Source: Ilumatobacter fluminis
GTDB taxonomy: Bacteria; Actinomycetota; Acidimicrobiia; Acidimicrobiales; Ilumatobacteraceae
Length of the DNA: 64,000 bases
NCBI RefSeq assembly: GCF_004364865.1
Contig: NZ_SOAU01000001.1
Coordinates: forward strand, 4,186,001 to 4,250,000
Direction of reading: 5' to 3'
Shown here: positions 49,697 to 58,064 of the stretch, piece by piece
Layout of the letters: the number at the start of each line of letters is the position of its first letter
How positions within the stretch are numbered: the stretch's first letter is position 1
Notes under the pieces: generated by a model
What the model saw: the letters and a program-made list of their open reading frames with translations, nothing else
What the model was told of the DNA's origin: nothing
Database searches by the model: none
Made by a program: the position numbers and the translations under genes

Positions 49697-50442
49697 GCAT
49701 CACCGGCGAGACGCGGCTCGGCCCGCAGCTCGCGGGCGATCGCCATCTCCCACAAGGGGGCTCGCCGACCGGCGGCCACCTCCGATCGCACCAGTTCGAC
49801 GACGTGGTCGGCCAGCGGTGTCGCAGCCGGATCGAGCGTCAGCACCCGCCACGCCTGCCGGGCACGCCACTCGAGCGTCACGGCGCGCAGGTGCGCCTCC
49901 TGGATCGCCGGCGCAGCGACGAGCACACCGTGGTTCGCCAGCAGGATCGTCGAGTGCGCTCCCAGCGCATCGACGGCGGCGTTCGAGTTGGCGGCCTCGA
50001 CGACGGACCCGTCGTACTCGGCGAGCAGCGCCACGTCGTCACCGGCGACCGCGCCGGTCTGATCGAAGATCGGCGGAATCCGTCCGACGTCGGCCCAGAC
50101 CGTCGCCCAGCGCGGATGGTTGTGGATCACGACGCCGACGTCGTCGCGTGCGGCGTACACGTCGAGATGGAGTCGGATCGCCGGCGTGACCGTCCATCGG
50201 CCGTCGACGATGGTGCCGTCGAGGGCGATGCGCATCACGTCGGCGGGGAGGAGCTCGTCCCAGCCGACCTCGAGGGGGTTGACGAGGAGCGTGCCGTCGG
50301 GCTGACGGACGCTGATGTGACCGAGCCCTTCGTCGTCGTAGCCGGCCCGGTGGAGTGCGCGGGCGAGGGCGGCGACGTCGCCGGACGGCCCGAGCGTCGT
50401 CCGGCGACGGATGCCGAGTGCCGGATCGGCGATCACCGGCAC
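49687..50442 (-). CDS. Class II aldolase/adducin family protein
   Basis: About 251 residues. The zinc site of class II aldolases is visible: HNHP near the middle and the second His in ILLANHGVLVAA; GHISVRQPDGTLLVNP is the N-terminal family block. It may be an aldolase, epimerase or decarboxylase acting on a CoA- or phospho-intermediate. Start is GTG 50442 or GTG 50436; the latter overlaps the amidohydrolase stop (GTGA). The pairing with an amidohydrolase suggests consecutive steps. Confidence 0.85.
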   Translation of the reverse strand: MPVIADPALGIRRRTTLGPSGDVAALARALHRAGYDDEGLGHISVRQPDGTLLVNPLEVGWDELLPADVMRIALDGTIVDGRWTVTPAIRLHLDVYAARDDVGVVIHNHPRWATVWADVGRIPPIFDQTGAVAGDDVALLAEYDGSVVEAANSNAAVDALGAHSTILLANHGVLVAAPAIQEAHLRAVTLEWRARQAWRVLTLDPAATPLADHVVELVRSEVAAGRRAPLWEMAIARELRAEPRLAGDAQT

Positions 50443-51677
50443 GGTTGCGGGTCGCAGCGGTACACGTGGGCAGCGGTGCGGTGGGTGACGTTCTCGACCG
50501 TCTCGTCCGGCAACCCGTCGAGCTGATCCGACACCGTCTGCTGGACGTGCGGCCACGACGAGTCGGGGTGTGGGTAGTCGACCTCGATCATCACCCGGTC
50601 GGCACCGATGCGGTCGATCACCGCGAAGGTCGCCGGGTCCCAGATACTCGTGTACCAGAACGTCCGGCGGAGCTCGTCGCTCGGTGAGCCGTTGGCGAAG
50701 TCCCAGTCGTCGCGGAGCGTGATCGAGTCGCGGTAGCGGTCGACCCAGTCGAGGCGATCGATCAGGCCGGGGACCCAGCCGATTCCGCTTTCCGACAACA
50801 CGATCCGGAGATCGGGATGGCGGATCGTCGCCTGCGAGAACAACCAGTCGGTCGTGGCCAACATCGAGTTCATCCCGAAGAGCGCGTTGGCGACGCTGTG
50901 GGGCGAGTCGGACGAGGGTTGAGCGATCTCCGACGACGAGCCGACGTGGAGGTTGATGACCGTGCCCGTCTCGGCGCACGCGGCGAAGAACGGCTCCCAG
51001 TAGCCGGAGTGGATCGAGGGAAGGCCGAGCTTCTCCGGGTTCTCGCTGAACGCCACACAGGTGGACCCGCGCTCGGCGTTGCGACGGATCTCGGCGGCGG
51101 CGATGTCGACATCGGTCAACCACGGGAGCTGGCAGGCGATGAAGCGGCCGGGGTGGGCACCGCACCAGTCGTCGATCATCCAGTCGTTGTAGGCGCGCAG
51201 GCACGCCAGCCCGAGTTCGGGGTCGGGCATCGCGGAGAAGACCCGGCCGGCGAATCCCCAGAGCGCGGACGGGAAGTTGAGCGACATCGAGATGCCGGCC
51301 AGGTCCATGTCGGCGACCCTCGCGTCGACGTCGTACGCACCGCGCCGGAGTTCGTCGTAGCGCGCCGGCTCACCACCCCAGTCCGACGTCGCCCGCCCCG
51401 ACGCGACGTTCCAGTCGCGAATCGGGTTCGGTTGGCCGTCGATGATCCAGTACTCGCCGCCGTCGGCACCTTCGACCACGTGCGGCGCCGCGTCGGCGAG
51501 CTTGCTCGGGAGGCGGGACGTGAACAGGTCGGGCGGTTCGAGCACGTGGTCGTCGGCCGACACGATCGTCAGACCGAGCGATGTCACGTCCGGCTCGGGC
51601 AGGAACGTGCGGACCCGGTTCGGGTCGCGGCTGCCGTCGGCATGGACGTGTTCGAGTGCCGCCGATGCGGTGCTCAT
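50433..51677 (-). CDS. Amidohydrolase family 2 (metal-dependent TIM-barrel hydrolase)
   Basis: 414 residues. The N-terminal strand carries SADDHVLEPPDLF, where the usual HxH is replaced by DDH. Further features are INLHVGSSS, the segment VLSESGIGWVPGLIDRLDW and the late acidic ligand IEVDYPHPDSSWPH. This matches the ACMSD-like branch, which performs decarboxylation or hydrolysis with a divalent metal. AAGGGG precedes ATG 51677. A palindromic TetR operator lies 17-34 bp upstream of the start. Confidence 0.88.
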   Translation of the reverse strand: MSTASAALEHVHADGSRDPNRVRTFLPEPDVTSLGLTIVSADDHVLEPPDLFTSRLPSKLADAAPHVVEGADGGEYWIIDGQPNPIRDWNVASGRATSDWGGEPARYDELRRGAYDVDARVADMDLAGISMSLNFPSALWGFAGRVFSAMPDPELGLACLRAYNDWMIDDWCGAHPGRFIACQLPWLTDVDIAAAEIRRNAERGSTCVAFSENPEKLGLPSIHSGYWEPFFAACAETGTVINLHVGSSSEIAQPSSDSPHSVANALFGMNSMLATTDWLFSQATIRHPDLRIVLSESGIGWVPGLIDRLDWVDRYRDSITLRDDWDFANGSPSDELRRTFWYTSIWDPATFAVIDRIGADRVMIEVDYPHPDSSWPHVQQTVSDQLDGLPDETVENVTHRTAAHVYRCDPQPCR

Positions 51678-51693
51678 GGAGATCCCCTTCCCA

Positions 51694-51711
51694 ACCAAGC
51701 AATTGCTCGGT
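51694..51711. promoter_or_regulatory. TetR-type operator copy B, upstream of the amidohydrolase-aldolase unit
   Basis: ACCAAGC-AATT-GCTCGGT, extended by one more pair on each side (51693-51712), is a 20-bp palindrome with a single mismatched pair. It shares the ACCnAGC-nnTT-GCTCG pattern with copies A and C. Confidence 0.65.
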
Positions 51712-51762
51712 TCCCGAGGACAAGCTAGCGAGCCGTGTCGCGAGGCGCAAGCTCGGGGAGCG

Positions 51763-52659
51763 TCAGCGGACGGCGGTGGCGACCGAGGAGCGCGGCGGGC
51801 GACCGAGCTGGTCGCTGATCCACCAGGCGGTGTCGACCAGGGCGTCGAGATCGATCCCGGGATCGCGGCCGGAACCCTGCAGCGCGTACACGAGATCTTC
51901 GGTGGCGAGATTGCCCTTGGCCTTCGGGCCGGCGTATGGGCAGCCACCGAGACCACCGACCGAGGCGTCGATCGTGGGCACGCCGGCGTCGAGCGCAGCG
52001 AGCGAGTTCGCGAGACCCATGCCGTAGGTGTCGTGCCCGTGGAACGCCATCGTGTCGACGTCGGCGATCTCGGACAGTTCGTCGAACAGGGCGGCGACCC
52101 GATGGGGCTGCCCGACGCCGATCGTGTCAGCGACACTGACCTCGTGGCAGCCCATCTCGTAGAACGCGGCGACGAGCCGCTTCACGTCTGCGAACGGGAC
52201 GTCACCCTGGTACGGGCAGCCCATCACCGTCGAGACGTAGCCACGGACGCGCAACCCCAGCTGCACCGCTTCGCGGGCGACCTCACCGAACATCTCGACG
52301 CTCTCGTCGACCGTTCGGTTGATGTTGCGCTTGCTGAACTCTTCGCTCGCGGCGCCGAACACGGCGACCTCGCCGACGCCGGCGGCCGCCGCTGCCTCGA
52401 GCCCCTTGCGGTTCGGAGCGAGCGCGATCGAACGGAGTCCGGGCAGGTCGACCACCTGCTCGGCGACGGCCGGGCCGTCGGCGAGTTGAGGAATCCGGTC
52501 GGCACGGACGAACGACGTCACTTCCATCCGTTTGAGGCCGGCGGCGTGCAGGCGTCGGATCAACTCGACCTTTCGGTCGGTGGCGATCGGCGTCGACTCG
52601 CTCTGCAGGCCGTCGCGCGGACCGACCTCGACGATCGTGACGGGCTTGGCAGCGGTCAT
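51763..52659 (-). CDS. Hydroxymethylglutaryl-CoA lyase
   Basis: 298 residues, DRE-TIM metallolyase. VEVGPRDGLQSE opens the barrel with the catalytic Arg and metal-ligand Asp, HGHDTYGMGLAN carries the His metal ligands, and the signature GGLGGCPYAGPKAKGNL includes the catalytic Cys. It cleaves HMG-CoA to acetyl-CoA and acetoacetate, as in leucine or isoprenoid catabolism. It lies 6 bp after the TetR stop and is clearly co-transcribed with it. Confidence 0.95.
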   Translation of the reverse strand: MTAAKPVTIVEVGPRDGLQSESTPIATDRKVELIRRLHAAGLKRMEVTSFVRADRIPQLADGPAVAEQVVDLPGLRSIALAPNRKGLEAAAAAGVGEVAVFGAASEEFSKRNINRTVDESVEMFGEVAREAVQLGLRVRGYVSTVMGCPYQGDVPFADVKRLVAAFYEMGCHEVSVADTIGVGQPHRVAALFDELSEIADVDTMAFHGHDTYGMGLANSLAALDAGVPTIDASVGGLGGCPYAGPKAKGNLATEDLVYALQGSGRDPGIDLDALVDTAWWISDQLGRPPRSSVATAVR

Positions 52660-52665
52660 CGGTCG

Positions 52666-53283
52666 TCAGCCCGCTCGGAGGCCGTCGATGAAGAAGCGTG
52701 CGGCACGCCGACCGAGTTCGGCAGCCGAGACAGGACCGGCCGGGTCGACCCAACGGACGGCTGCGACGAGCGACCCCATCATGATCCGGTACGCGAACTG
52801 CTGGTCGAGGTCGGAGCGGAAGCTGCCGTCGTCGACGCCGCGCTGGAGCGCCTCGAGCCAGGTCGACTCGATACACGCGTTGCGATCGCGCACGAAGGCG
52901 AACCGATCGATGTGGGCGATGTAGGCGAGATCGTTGTTCAACACGTTGATGGCGTCGGTCAGCCGATCGAGGTAGTCGTAGCCACAGGCCATCAGCTCGA
53001 CGACGGTCTCGTCGCCGGGCAACCCGCGATCGACGACCTCCCGATAGCCGGCCTCCATCTCGTCGTAGAGGTTCTTCAGGAGGTCTTCGAGGATCGCGTC
53101 CTTCGACTCGAAGTGGTGGTACAGGCTGCCCGACAGGATGCCGGCCTCCTCACCGATGTCGCGGACCGTCGCGTTCGCGAATCCCTTCCGGGCGAACACG
53201 CTCGCGGCGACCTGCAACAGCTCGTTGCGGCGCCCACCTGACTTGCCACCGCCGTTGCGCTTCGAGGTCGTGGCCTGACTCAT
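52666..53283 (-). CDS. KstR2-like TetR regulator
   Basis: 205 residues. The HTH block TVRDIGEEAGILSGSLYHHF (about residues 39-58) and the following ESKDAILEDLLKN closely follow KstR2, the TetR repressor of the cholesterol ring C/D genes in mycobacteria and rhodococci, as I recall that sequence. The known KstR2 ligand is a CoA thioester. A palindrome of the same type (copy C) lies upstream of its start, and copies A and B lie before the MaoC and amidohydrolase genes, so it probably represses all three units and itself. Confidence 0.88.
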   Translation of the reverse strand: MSQATTSKRNGGGKSGGRRNELLQVAASVFARKGFANATVRDIGEEAGILSGSLYHHFESKDAILEDLLKNLYDEMEAGYREVVDRGLPGDETVVELMACGYDYLDRLTDAINVLNNDLAYIAHIDRFAFVRDRNACIESTWLEALQRGVDDGSFRSDLDQQFAYRIMMGSLVAAVRWVDPAGPVSAAELGRRAARFFIDGLRAG

Positions 53284-53337
53284 TGATTCCTCCAGTTCGG
53301 GTGCGGCACTCGTCCCGCCCGCACCGTTGTGTCAGTG

Positions 53338-53355
53338 TACGAGCAAGCGCTAGGT
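53338..53355. promoter_or_regulatory. TetR-type operator copy C, upstream of the KstR2-like gene
   Basis: On the minus strand it reads ACCTAGC-GCTT-GCTCGTA. Sixteen of 18 bases of the 18-mer ending in GCTCG are identical to copy A. It also agrees with the published KstR2 pattern AnCAAGnnCTTGnT at all but one defined base (AGCAAGCGCTAGGT, plus strand 53342-53355). It overlaps the stop codon of the acyl-CoA dehydrogenase gene. Confidence 0.65.
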
Positions 53356-54579
53356 CCTGGATGCAACCGGTTCGCGAGGCAGCCCGAGCACCCGCTCGCC
53401 GATGCCGTTCTTCAGCACCTCGTCGGTGCCGCCGCCGATCCGCAACCCGGGCGCACCGAGGACGAACTCGGCCCACACATACGTACCCGGTCGTCCGGCG
53501 TCGGCGACGAGTTCCGGGCCCAACACCAGCGCGGCCAGGGCACCCATCCGAGCGACCACGTCGGTCAAGGCGAGCTTGGTCAACGCGAGCTCCGGTCCGG
53601 GGGTGTCACCCGGCCCGTACCCTTCGCCGAGTCGGCGCTCGAGCCAGCGAGCGACCTGGAGCCTGCCGGCGACGTCGGCCGCCTCGAGACGAGCGACGCG
53701 GTCGCCGCCCGCACGGACGTGGTCGAGGAGGCGATCCATGACGGCGGCCTCCGGGAGGAGTTCGTTGCCGATCGACGAGCGCTCGTTCATGAGTGCGTCG
53801 ATGACGATGTGCCACCCGGCACCCGGCTCGCCGACCACGCCATCGTCCGGCACGAACGTCTCGGTCAGGAACACCTCGCAGAACTCGGCGCCGCCCGTCA
53901 TCTGCTCGATACGCCGGATCTCGACGCCCGGCGCCGACATGTCGACGAAGAACGCGGTGAGGCCCTTGTGTCGGCTGCTGCCCGGCTCGGTGCGGGCGAT
54001 GCAGACGCCGGAGTCGGCGTGCAGTGCGCCCGACGACCACACCTTCTGTCCGTCGAGCTTCCATCCGCCCTCGACCCGTTCGGCGCGTGTCTGGATGTTG
54101 GCGAGATCGGAGCCGGCGTTCGGCTCGGAGAACAGCTGGCAGACCAGCTCGTCGCCACGATGGATCTTCGGCAGGTGTTCGGTGCGGATGCGATCGCTGC
54201 CGAACGCCAGCATCGACGGGCCGAGCACCTGGGTGCCGGTTCGGACGAGGGTGTCGTCCGGGCACGCGTACTCGGCGGTGACCTCGCGCAACGTCGCGAC
54301 ATGGGTGGCGGTCAGACCGGCACCGCCCAACTCGGTCGGCCCGGCGACCCAGCCGTAGCCGGCGTCGAACAGGTCGCGCTGCCACTGCCGCGATGCCTCG
54401 ACGGCTGCGGCCTCGACCGCAGGATCGACGGCGCCGGCGACGATCGGCAACGCCACCGGGGCGTCGGGATCGGTGTCGACCACGTCGGAGCGTCGCGGGT
54501 AGCGGGCTGCGACGAACTCGGTCACGACCGCTCGGAAGCGGTCGAGATCGGTCGGCACGAGCTGTTCGTCGACGGTCAT
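53350..54579 (-). CDS. Acyl-CoA dehydrogenase
   Basis: 409 residues. FAD-binding motifs LFSEPNAGSDLANIQTRAER and GQKVWSSGA are present, with the C-terminal block APGLRIGGGTDEVLKNGIGERVLGL (read in part). It resembles the FadE-type dehydrogenases used for cyclic or branched CoA esters. I chose ATG 54579, which overlaps the thiolase stop (ATGA). There is a 66-bp gap to the TetR gene downstream. Confidence 0.92.
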   Translation of the reverse strand: MTVDEQLVPTDLDRFRAVVTEFVAARYPRRSDVVDTDPDAPVALPIVAGAVDPAVEAAAVEASRQWQRDLFDAGYGWVAGPTELGGAGLTATHVATLREVTAEYACPDDTLVRTGTQVLGPSMLAFGSDRIRTEHLPKIHRGDELVCQLFSEPNAGSDLANIQTRAERVEGGWKLDGQKVWSSGALHADSGVCIARTEPGSSRHKGLTAFFVDMSAPGVEIRRIEQMTGGAEFCEVFLTETFVPDDGVVGEPGAGWHIVIDALMNERSSIGNELLPEAAVMDRLLDHVRAGGDRVARLEAADVAGRLQVARWLERRLGEGYGPGDTPGPELALTKLALTDVVARMGALAALVLGPELVADAGRPGTYVWAEFVLGAPGLRIGGGTDEVLKNGIGERVLGLPREPVASRT

Positions 54580-55754
54580 TCGGGCTCGGACCCCACGATC
54601 GACACGAAGCTCACGCACTCGCCCGGCTGACCACCGAGGTTGTGGGTGAGGCCGACCTTCGGGTCGGCGATCTGGCGTTCACCGGCCTCGCCGCGGAACT
54701 GCAGCCACATCTCGAACAGCATCCGGAGTCCGGATGCGCCGATGGGGTGGCCGAAGCTCTTCAGCCCGCCGTCGGGGTTGATCGGCAGGTCCCCGTCGAG
54801 GTCGTACCGGCCGGCCAGCACGTCCTCGACCGCCTTGCCGCGTTCGGAGAACCCGAGGTCTTCCATCAGGACGAGTTCGGTCGGGGTGAAGCAGTCGTGC
54901 ACCTCTGCCATCGACACCTGGGTCGCCGGATCGTCGATGCCGGCCTGCCGGTACGCCGACTCGCCGGCGGCGACGACCTCGGGGAACGTCGTGTAGTCGT
55001 ACTCGGTGTCGAACGCTCCGGTGCCCGAACCGACCGACAACGCCAGCGCACGGACGTACATCGGGTTGTCGGTGTACTTGTGCACGTCCTCGATGCGACA
55101 GATCACCGCCGCTGCGGCACCGTCGGAGATGCCGGAACAGTCGAACACGTTCAGCTCACCGGCAATCGTCGGGGCGGCGCTGATCGCGCTGGCGGCCACC
55201 GCCCGCTGGAAGTGAGCGCGTGGGTTGATCGCACCGTTGGCATGGTTCTTCGCCGCGATGTGACTGAGCGCCTCGCGCATCGTCTCGAGCGACACGCCGT
55301 ACTTCTCGGCATAGGCGGGGACCAGGAACGAGAACATCGCCGGGGCGGTGAGGTCGACCTCGGAGCCGTCGGTCGGTGACGATGGGATGACCAGGCCGGT
55401 CATGTTCGAGTCCTTCAGCTTCTCGACACCGACCGCCATGACCGCGTCGTAGGCTCCGGACGCGACGGCGTAGCAGGCGTTGCGGACGGCCTCCGACCCC
55501 GTGGCACACATGTTCTCGACCCGGGTCACCGGCTTGTTGGCGATCTTCAACGGCTTGCTCAACACCAGACCCGACTGGCCGGTGACGGCCGTGCCGAGCC
55601 AGAACGCCTCGATGTCGGACATGTCGGCACCGGACGACTCGAGGGCGTCGTCGACCGCGTCGATCAGGAGATCGTCGGCGCTTCGATCCCAGTGGTCGCC
55701 GAACCGGGTGCATCCCATGCCGACGATGGCGACGCCGAGTGGACGTGAGCTCAT
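54576..55754 (-). CDS. Thiolase-like protein (SCP2-thiolase/Ltp type)
   Basis: 392 residues. The nucleophile Cys is in VENMCATGSEA; HDCFTPTEL carries the second active-site His, and GGLKSFGHPIGASGLRM is the C-terminal loop. This pattern belongs to lipid-transfer-type thiolases, which act as thiolases or as retro-aldolases (Ltp2) with a DUF35 partner. The neighbouring protein carries a DUF35-like domain, so a complex is likely. ATG 55754 overlaps that gene's stop (ATGA). Confidence 0.92.
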   Translation of the reverse strand: MSSRPLGVAIVGMGCTRFGDHWDRSADDLLIDAVDDALESSGADMSDIEAFWLGTAVTGQSGLVLSKPLKIANKPVTRVENMCATGSEAVRNACYAVASGAYDAVMAVGVEKLKDSNMTGLVIPSSPTDGSEVDLTAPAMFSFLVPAYAEKYGVSLETMREALSHIAAKNHANGAINPRAHFQRAVAASAISAAPTIAGELNVFDCSGISDGAAAAVICRIEDVHKYTDNPMYVRALALSVGSGTGAFDTEYDYTTFPEVVAAGESAYRQAGIDDPATQVSMAEVHDCFTPTELVLMEDLGFSERGKAVEDVLAGRYDLDGDLPINPDGGLKSFGHPIGASGLRMLFEMWLQFRGEAGERQIADPKVGLTHNLGGQPGECVSFVSIVGSEPE

Positions 55755-57142
55755 GACTGTTCCTCCAGACGAGGGCGGGCTTTCCAGAAGTAGTTCTTGA
55801 CGCCGTTCGGAGCGATGGAGACCAGGCGGTAGACCATCTCGACCCGGTCGCCGACCCGCACGTCGTCGGCGACGACGTCGGTCAGTTGGCAGCGGTAGCG
55901 GCCGCCACCGTCGAAGTCGACGACACCGACGACCACGGGCGGGTTGAGCGACTGGGCGATCCGGTCGATCGTGAACGTGCGCACGGTGGCGGCGACATCT
56001 CGCATCGCGACCTTGCTCATCTGGTCGGTCGCACCACAACGCAGACAGACCCGCTGGGGCGGCAGGTGGCGGGTGCCACAGCTCTCGCACTGCGACCCGG
56101 TGAACGCGAACTTCCAGTCCTCGTTCCGGGCGACGGCCGGCGCAGCCGGCGGCTCGACCGGTGGTCGACGAACCGCCGCCCGCTCGACGAGGCCGCGCCA
56201 CAGCAGGTAGGTCGACGCCGGCACGGCGGTGCCTTCGTCGACAGTCGGGTTGCGATCGAGGTCGGCGATCCGGTCGGTGGCACGCAGCACCATCGCGTCG
56301 GCACCGTCGGCGCCGGTCACCACGAGGACGCGCTCACCCGGCGCGAGCCGATCGAGCGCGGCGATCGTGCGCAACCCCACGTCGGCGGTGCCGGCATAAC
56401 CGATCGCGCCGCGCGTGTCGGTCTCGACGACGGTGCCACCGAGCGCCTTGACGACCTGCTGTTCGACACGGGCCGACGGGCACGACACGACGAGGGCAGC
56501 CAGGTCGGACTCGGTCACGCCGGCCGACTTGAGTGCGTCGGTCGCCGCCTGGACCATCAACGGCACCTGGTGCTCGGCGGTCCAGCGGTCGTCCCAGGTG
56601 GACGATCCGACGTCGCCCTCGGCGCGCCAGCGGTCCATCACCGGCGACGACAGCGACGCCTGCGAGAGCACCTCCACCGCGGGGTCGGGGCCGAACACGA
56701 ACGCAGCAGCGGCGTCGCCGCCGTTGGCCTCGTCGTCGGAACCCGGCTTGCCGTAGCGGACGTCGGCCAGCACCGCGACGGCGGCGCCGGCCTGCGACGA
56801 CGCCGCTCGCAACGTTGCGACGCCCGAACGGATCGAGCCGCCGGTGTCGTACGAGCCGACCGTGTCGGGCAGATCGGTCGCCGCCGTGATCGACGGAGCG
56901 TTGCCGCGGTCGAGCATCGGTGCGTGGCTGGTGGCGAACCAGCACGAGTCGACGGCGTCGAGTGAGTCGAGCCCGGCGACGGCGAGCCGGGCAGCCTCGA
57001 CGCCCATCGTCAGGGCGTCCTCGTCGGGGCCGGCAACCGAGCGCTTGCCTCCGGGCGCGGACACGCCGAACATCCCGGCGAGCTCGCGTCGATCGAGTCG
57101 ACCACGCGGCACGTAGGTGCCCCAGGCGACGATTCCGTTCAT
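55751..57142 (-). CDS. HMG-CoA-synthase-like domain fused to DUF35 Zn-ribbon/OB-fold
   Basis: 463 residues. Residues 1-320 follow archaeal-type HMG-CoA synthase: IVAWGTYVPRGRLDR, the condensing-core region near residue 95, ANGGDAAAAFVFG, and RVLVVTGADG. The position of the catalytic Cys reads SYDTGGSIRSG, without Cys. Residues about 345-463 are a DUF35 module: rubredoxin-like knuckles CESCG and CLRCG, then an OB fold (VVVGVVDFDGGGRYRCQLTD). Separate archaeal DUF35 proteins bridge thiolase and HMG-CoA synthase; here the two are one chain. AGGAGG precedes ATG 57142. Confidence 0.85.
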   Translation of the reverse strand: MNGIVAWGTYVPRGRLDRRELAGMFGVSAPGGKRSVAGPDEDALTMGVEAARLAVAGLDSLDAVDSCWFATSHAPMLDRGNAPSITAATDLPDTVGSYDTGGSIRSGVATLRAASSQAGAAVAVLADVRYGKPGSDDEANGGDAAAAFVFGPDPAVEVLSQASLSSPVMDRWRAEGDVGSSTWDDRWTAEHQVPLMVQAATDALKSAGVTESDLAALVVSCPSARVEQQVVKALGGTVVETDTRGAIGYAGTADVGLRTIAALDRLAPGERVLVVTGADGADAMVLRATDRIADLDRNPTVDEGTAVPASTYLLWRGLVERAAVRRPPVEPPAAPAVARNEDWKFAFTGSQCESCGTRHLPPQRVCLRCGATDQMSKVAMRDVAATVRTFTIDRIAQSLNPPVVVGVVDFDGGGRYRCQLTDVVADDVRVGDRVEMVYRLVSIAPNGVKNYFWKARPRLEEQS

Positions 57143-57170
57143 GTCAGATCCTCCTGTGTCATCGTGCCGC

Positions 57171-58064
57171 TCAGGCGCCGACGCCGACGATCTCGGCGTA
57201 GCGGCGGGCCTTGGCCTCGTACCCGTCGACCGAGAAGCGCGGCGAGACGACGACCTCGTGGAGGCCGAGCGGTTCGCACTGTTCGATGTAGCGGGCGTCG
57301 TCTTCCCAGTCGCGTTCCTCGGTGCCCTTGGCACGCCGGCCGACGCGGAGTTCGATCTCGTCGATCGATCGTCCCGCGGCGGTGAGTGCCGTGTCGAGCT
57401 GATCGATGAAGCGACCGATCTCGTCGACCTCGAGGTTGTACCCGGCCCACCCCTGGCCGTGTTCGACGATCCGTCGGACCGTCGCAGCCGAGTTGCCACC
57501 GACGACGATCGGCGGGTGGGGTCGTTGCACCGGCTTCGGGAACGCGAGGAGTGGCGCGAACTCGACGAACTCGCCGTCGAACCCGGTCACCTCTTCGTCA
57601 CTCCACAACACCTTCATGGCGGCGAGGTACTCGTCGGTGCGGGCACCACGGCGAGCGAACGGAACGCCGAGTGCGGTGTACTCCTCCTCCGACCAGCCGA
57701 CGCCGATGCCGAAGTCGAAGCGACCGCCCGACAGCACGTCGACGGCGGCGACATGACGGGCGAGCATGATCGGGTTCCGCTGGGCGACGACGCACACGTA
57801 CGTGCCGAGGCGGATCGTCGACGTCACCGCGGCGATCGCGGCGAGGCCGACGAACGGGTCGTACACACCACGGAGCGCACGGACCTCGTTGCCGCCGAGG
57901 GTGCCGTACGGGTACGACGAGTCGTAGCTCGGGAAGAACACCACGTGCTCCGGATACCAGATCGCGTGAAAGCCGAGCTCTTCGAGCAGCACGGCGGTCT
58001 CGCGGACGAACGCTCCGTCGCGCCCGTCCTCCCCGGTGAACAGTTCGCTGATTCCGATCCTCAT
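57171..58064 (-). CDS. LLM class F420-dependent oxidoreductase
   Basis: 297 residues, luciferase-like TIM barrel. ELGFHAIWYPEHVVFF, RLGTYVCVVAQRNPIMLARH (read in part) and the long loop GGRFDFGIGVGWSEEEYTALGV are typical of F420-dependent TIGR03619-type enzymes. It would transfer hydride between F420 and an alcohol, ketone or enoyl substrate. ATG 58064 overlaps the amidohydrolase stop (ATGA). The next gene starts 28 bp downstream. Confidence 0.92.
   Translation of the reverse strand: MRIGISELFTGEDGRDGAFVRETAVLLEELGFHAIWYPEHVVFFPSYDSSYPYGTLGGNEVRALRGVYDPFVGLAAIAAVTSTIRLGTYVCVVAQRNPIMLARHVAAVDVLSGGRFDFGIGVGWSEEEYTALGVPFARRGARTDEYLAAMKVLWSDEEVTGFDGEFVEFAPLLAFPKPVQRPHPPIVVGGNSAATVRRIVEHGQGWAGYNLEVDEIGRFIDQLDTALTAAGRSIDEIELRVGRRAKGTEERDWEDDARYIEQCEPLGLHEVVVSPRFSVDGYEAKARRYAEIVGVGA

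Noticed and set aside
46393-50526. A 1377-codon open frame on the plus strand across the acylase, MaoC and aldolase region
   Set aside because: It is a GC-rich shadow frame. Its translation is Arg/Gly/Val-rich with no domain pattern, and the opposite strand and other frame encode clear enzymes with starts, SD sequences and motifs.
57037-57050. A 13-base match to the TetR operator (ACCGAGCGCTTGC)
   Set aside because: It lies inside the coding sequence of the HMG-CoA-synthase-like gene, about 100 bp after its start, and lacks the right arm GCTCG. It is most simply explained by codon usage, though it could be tested in the same binding assay.
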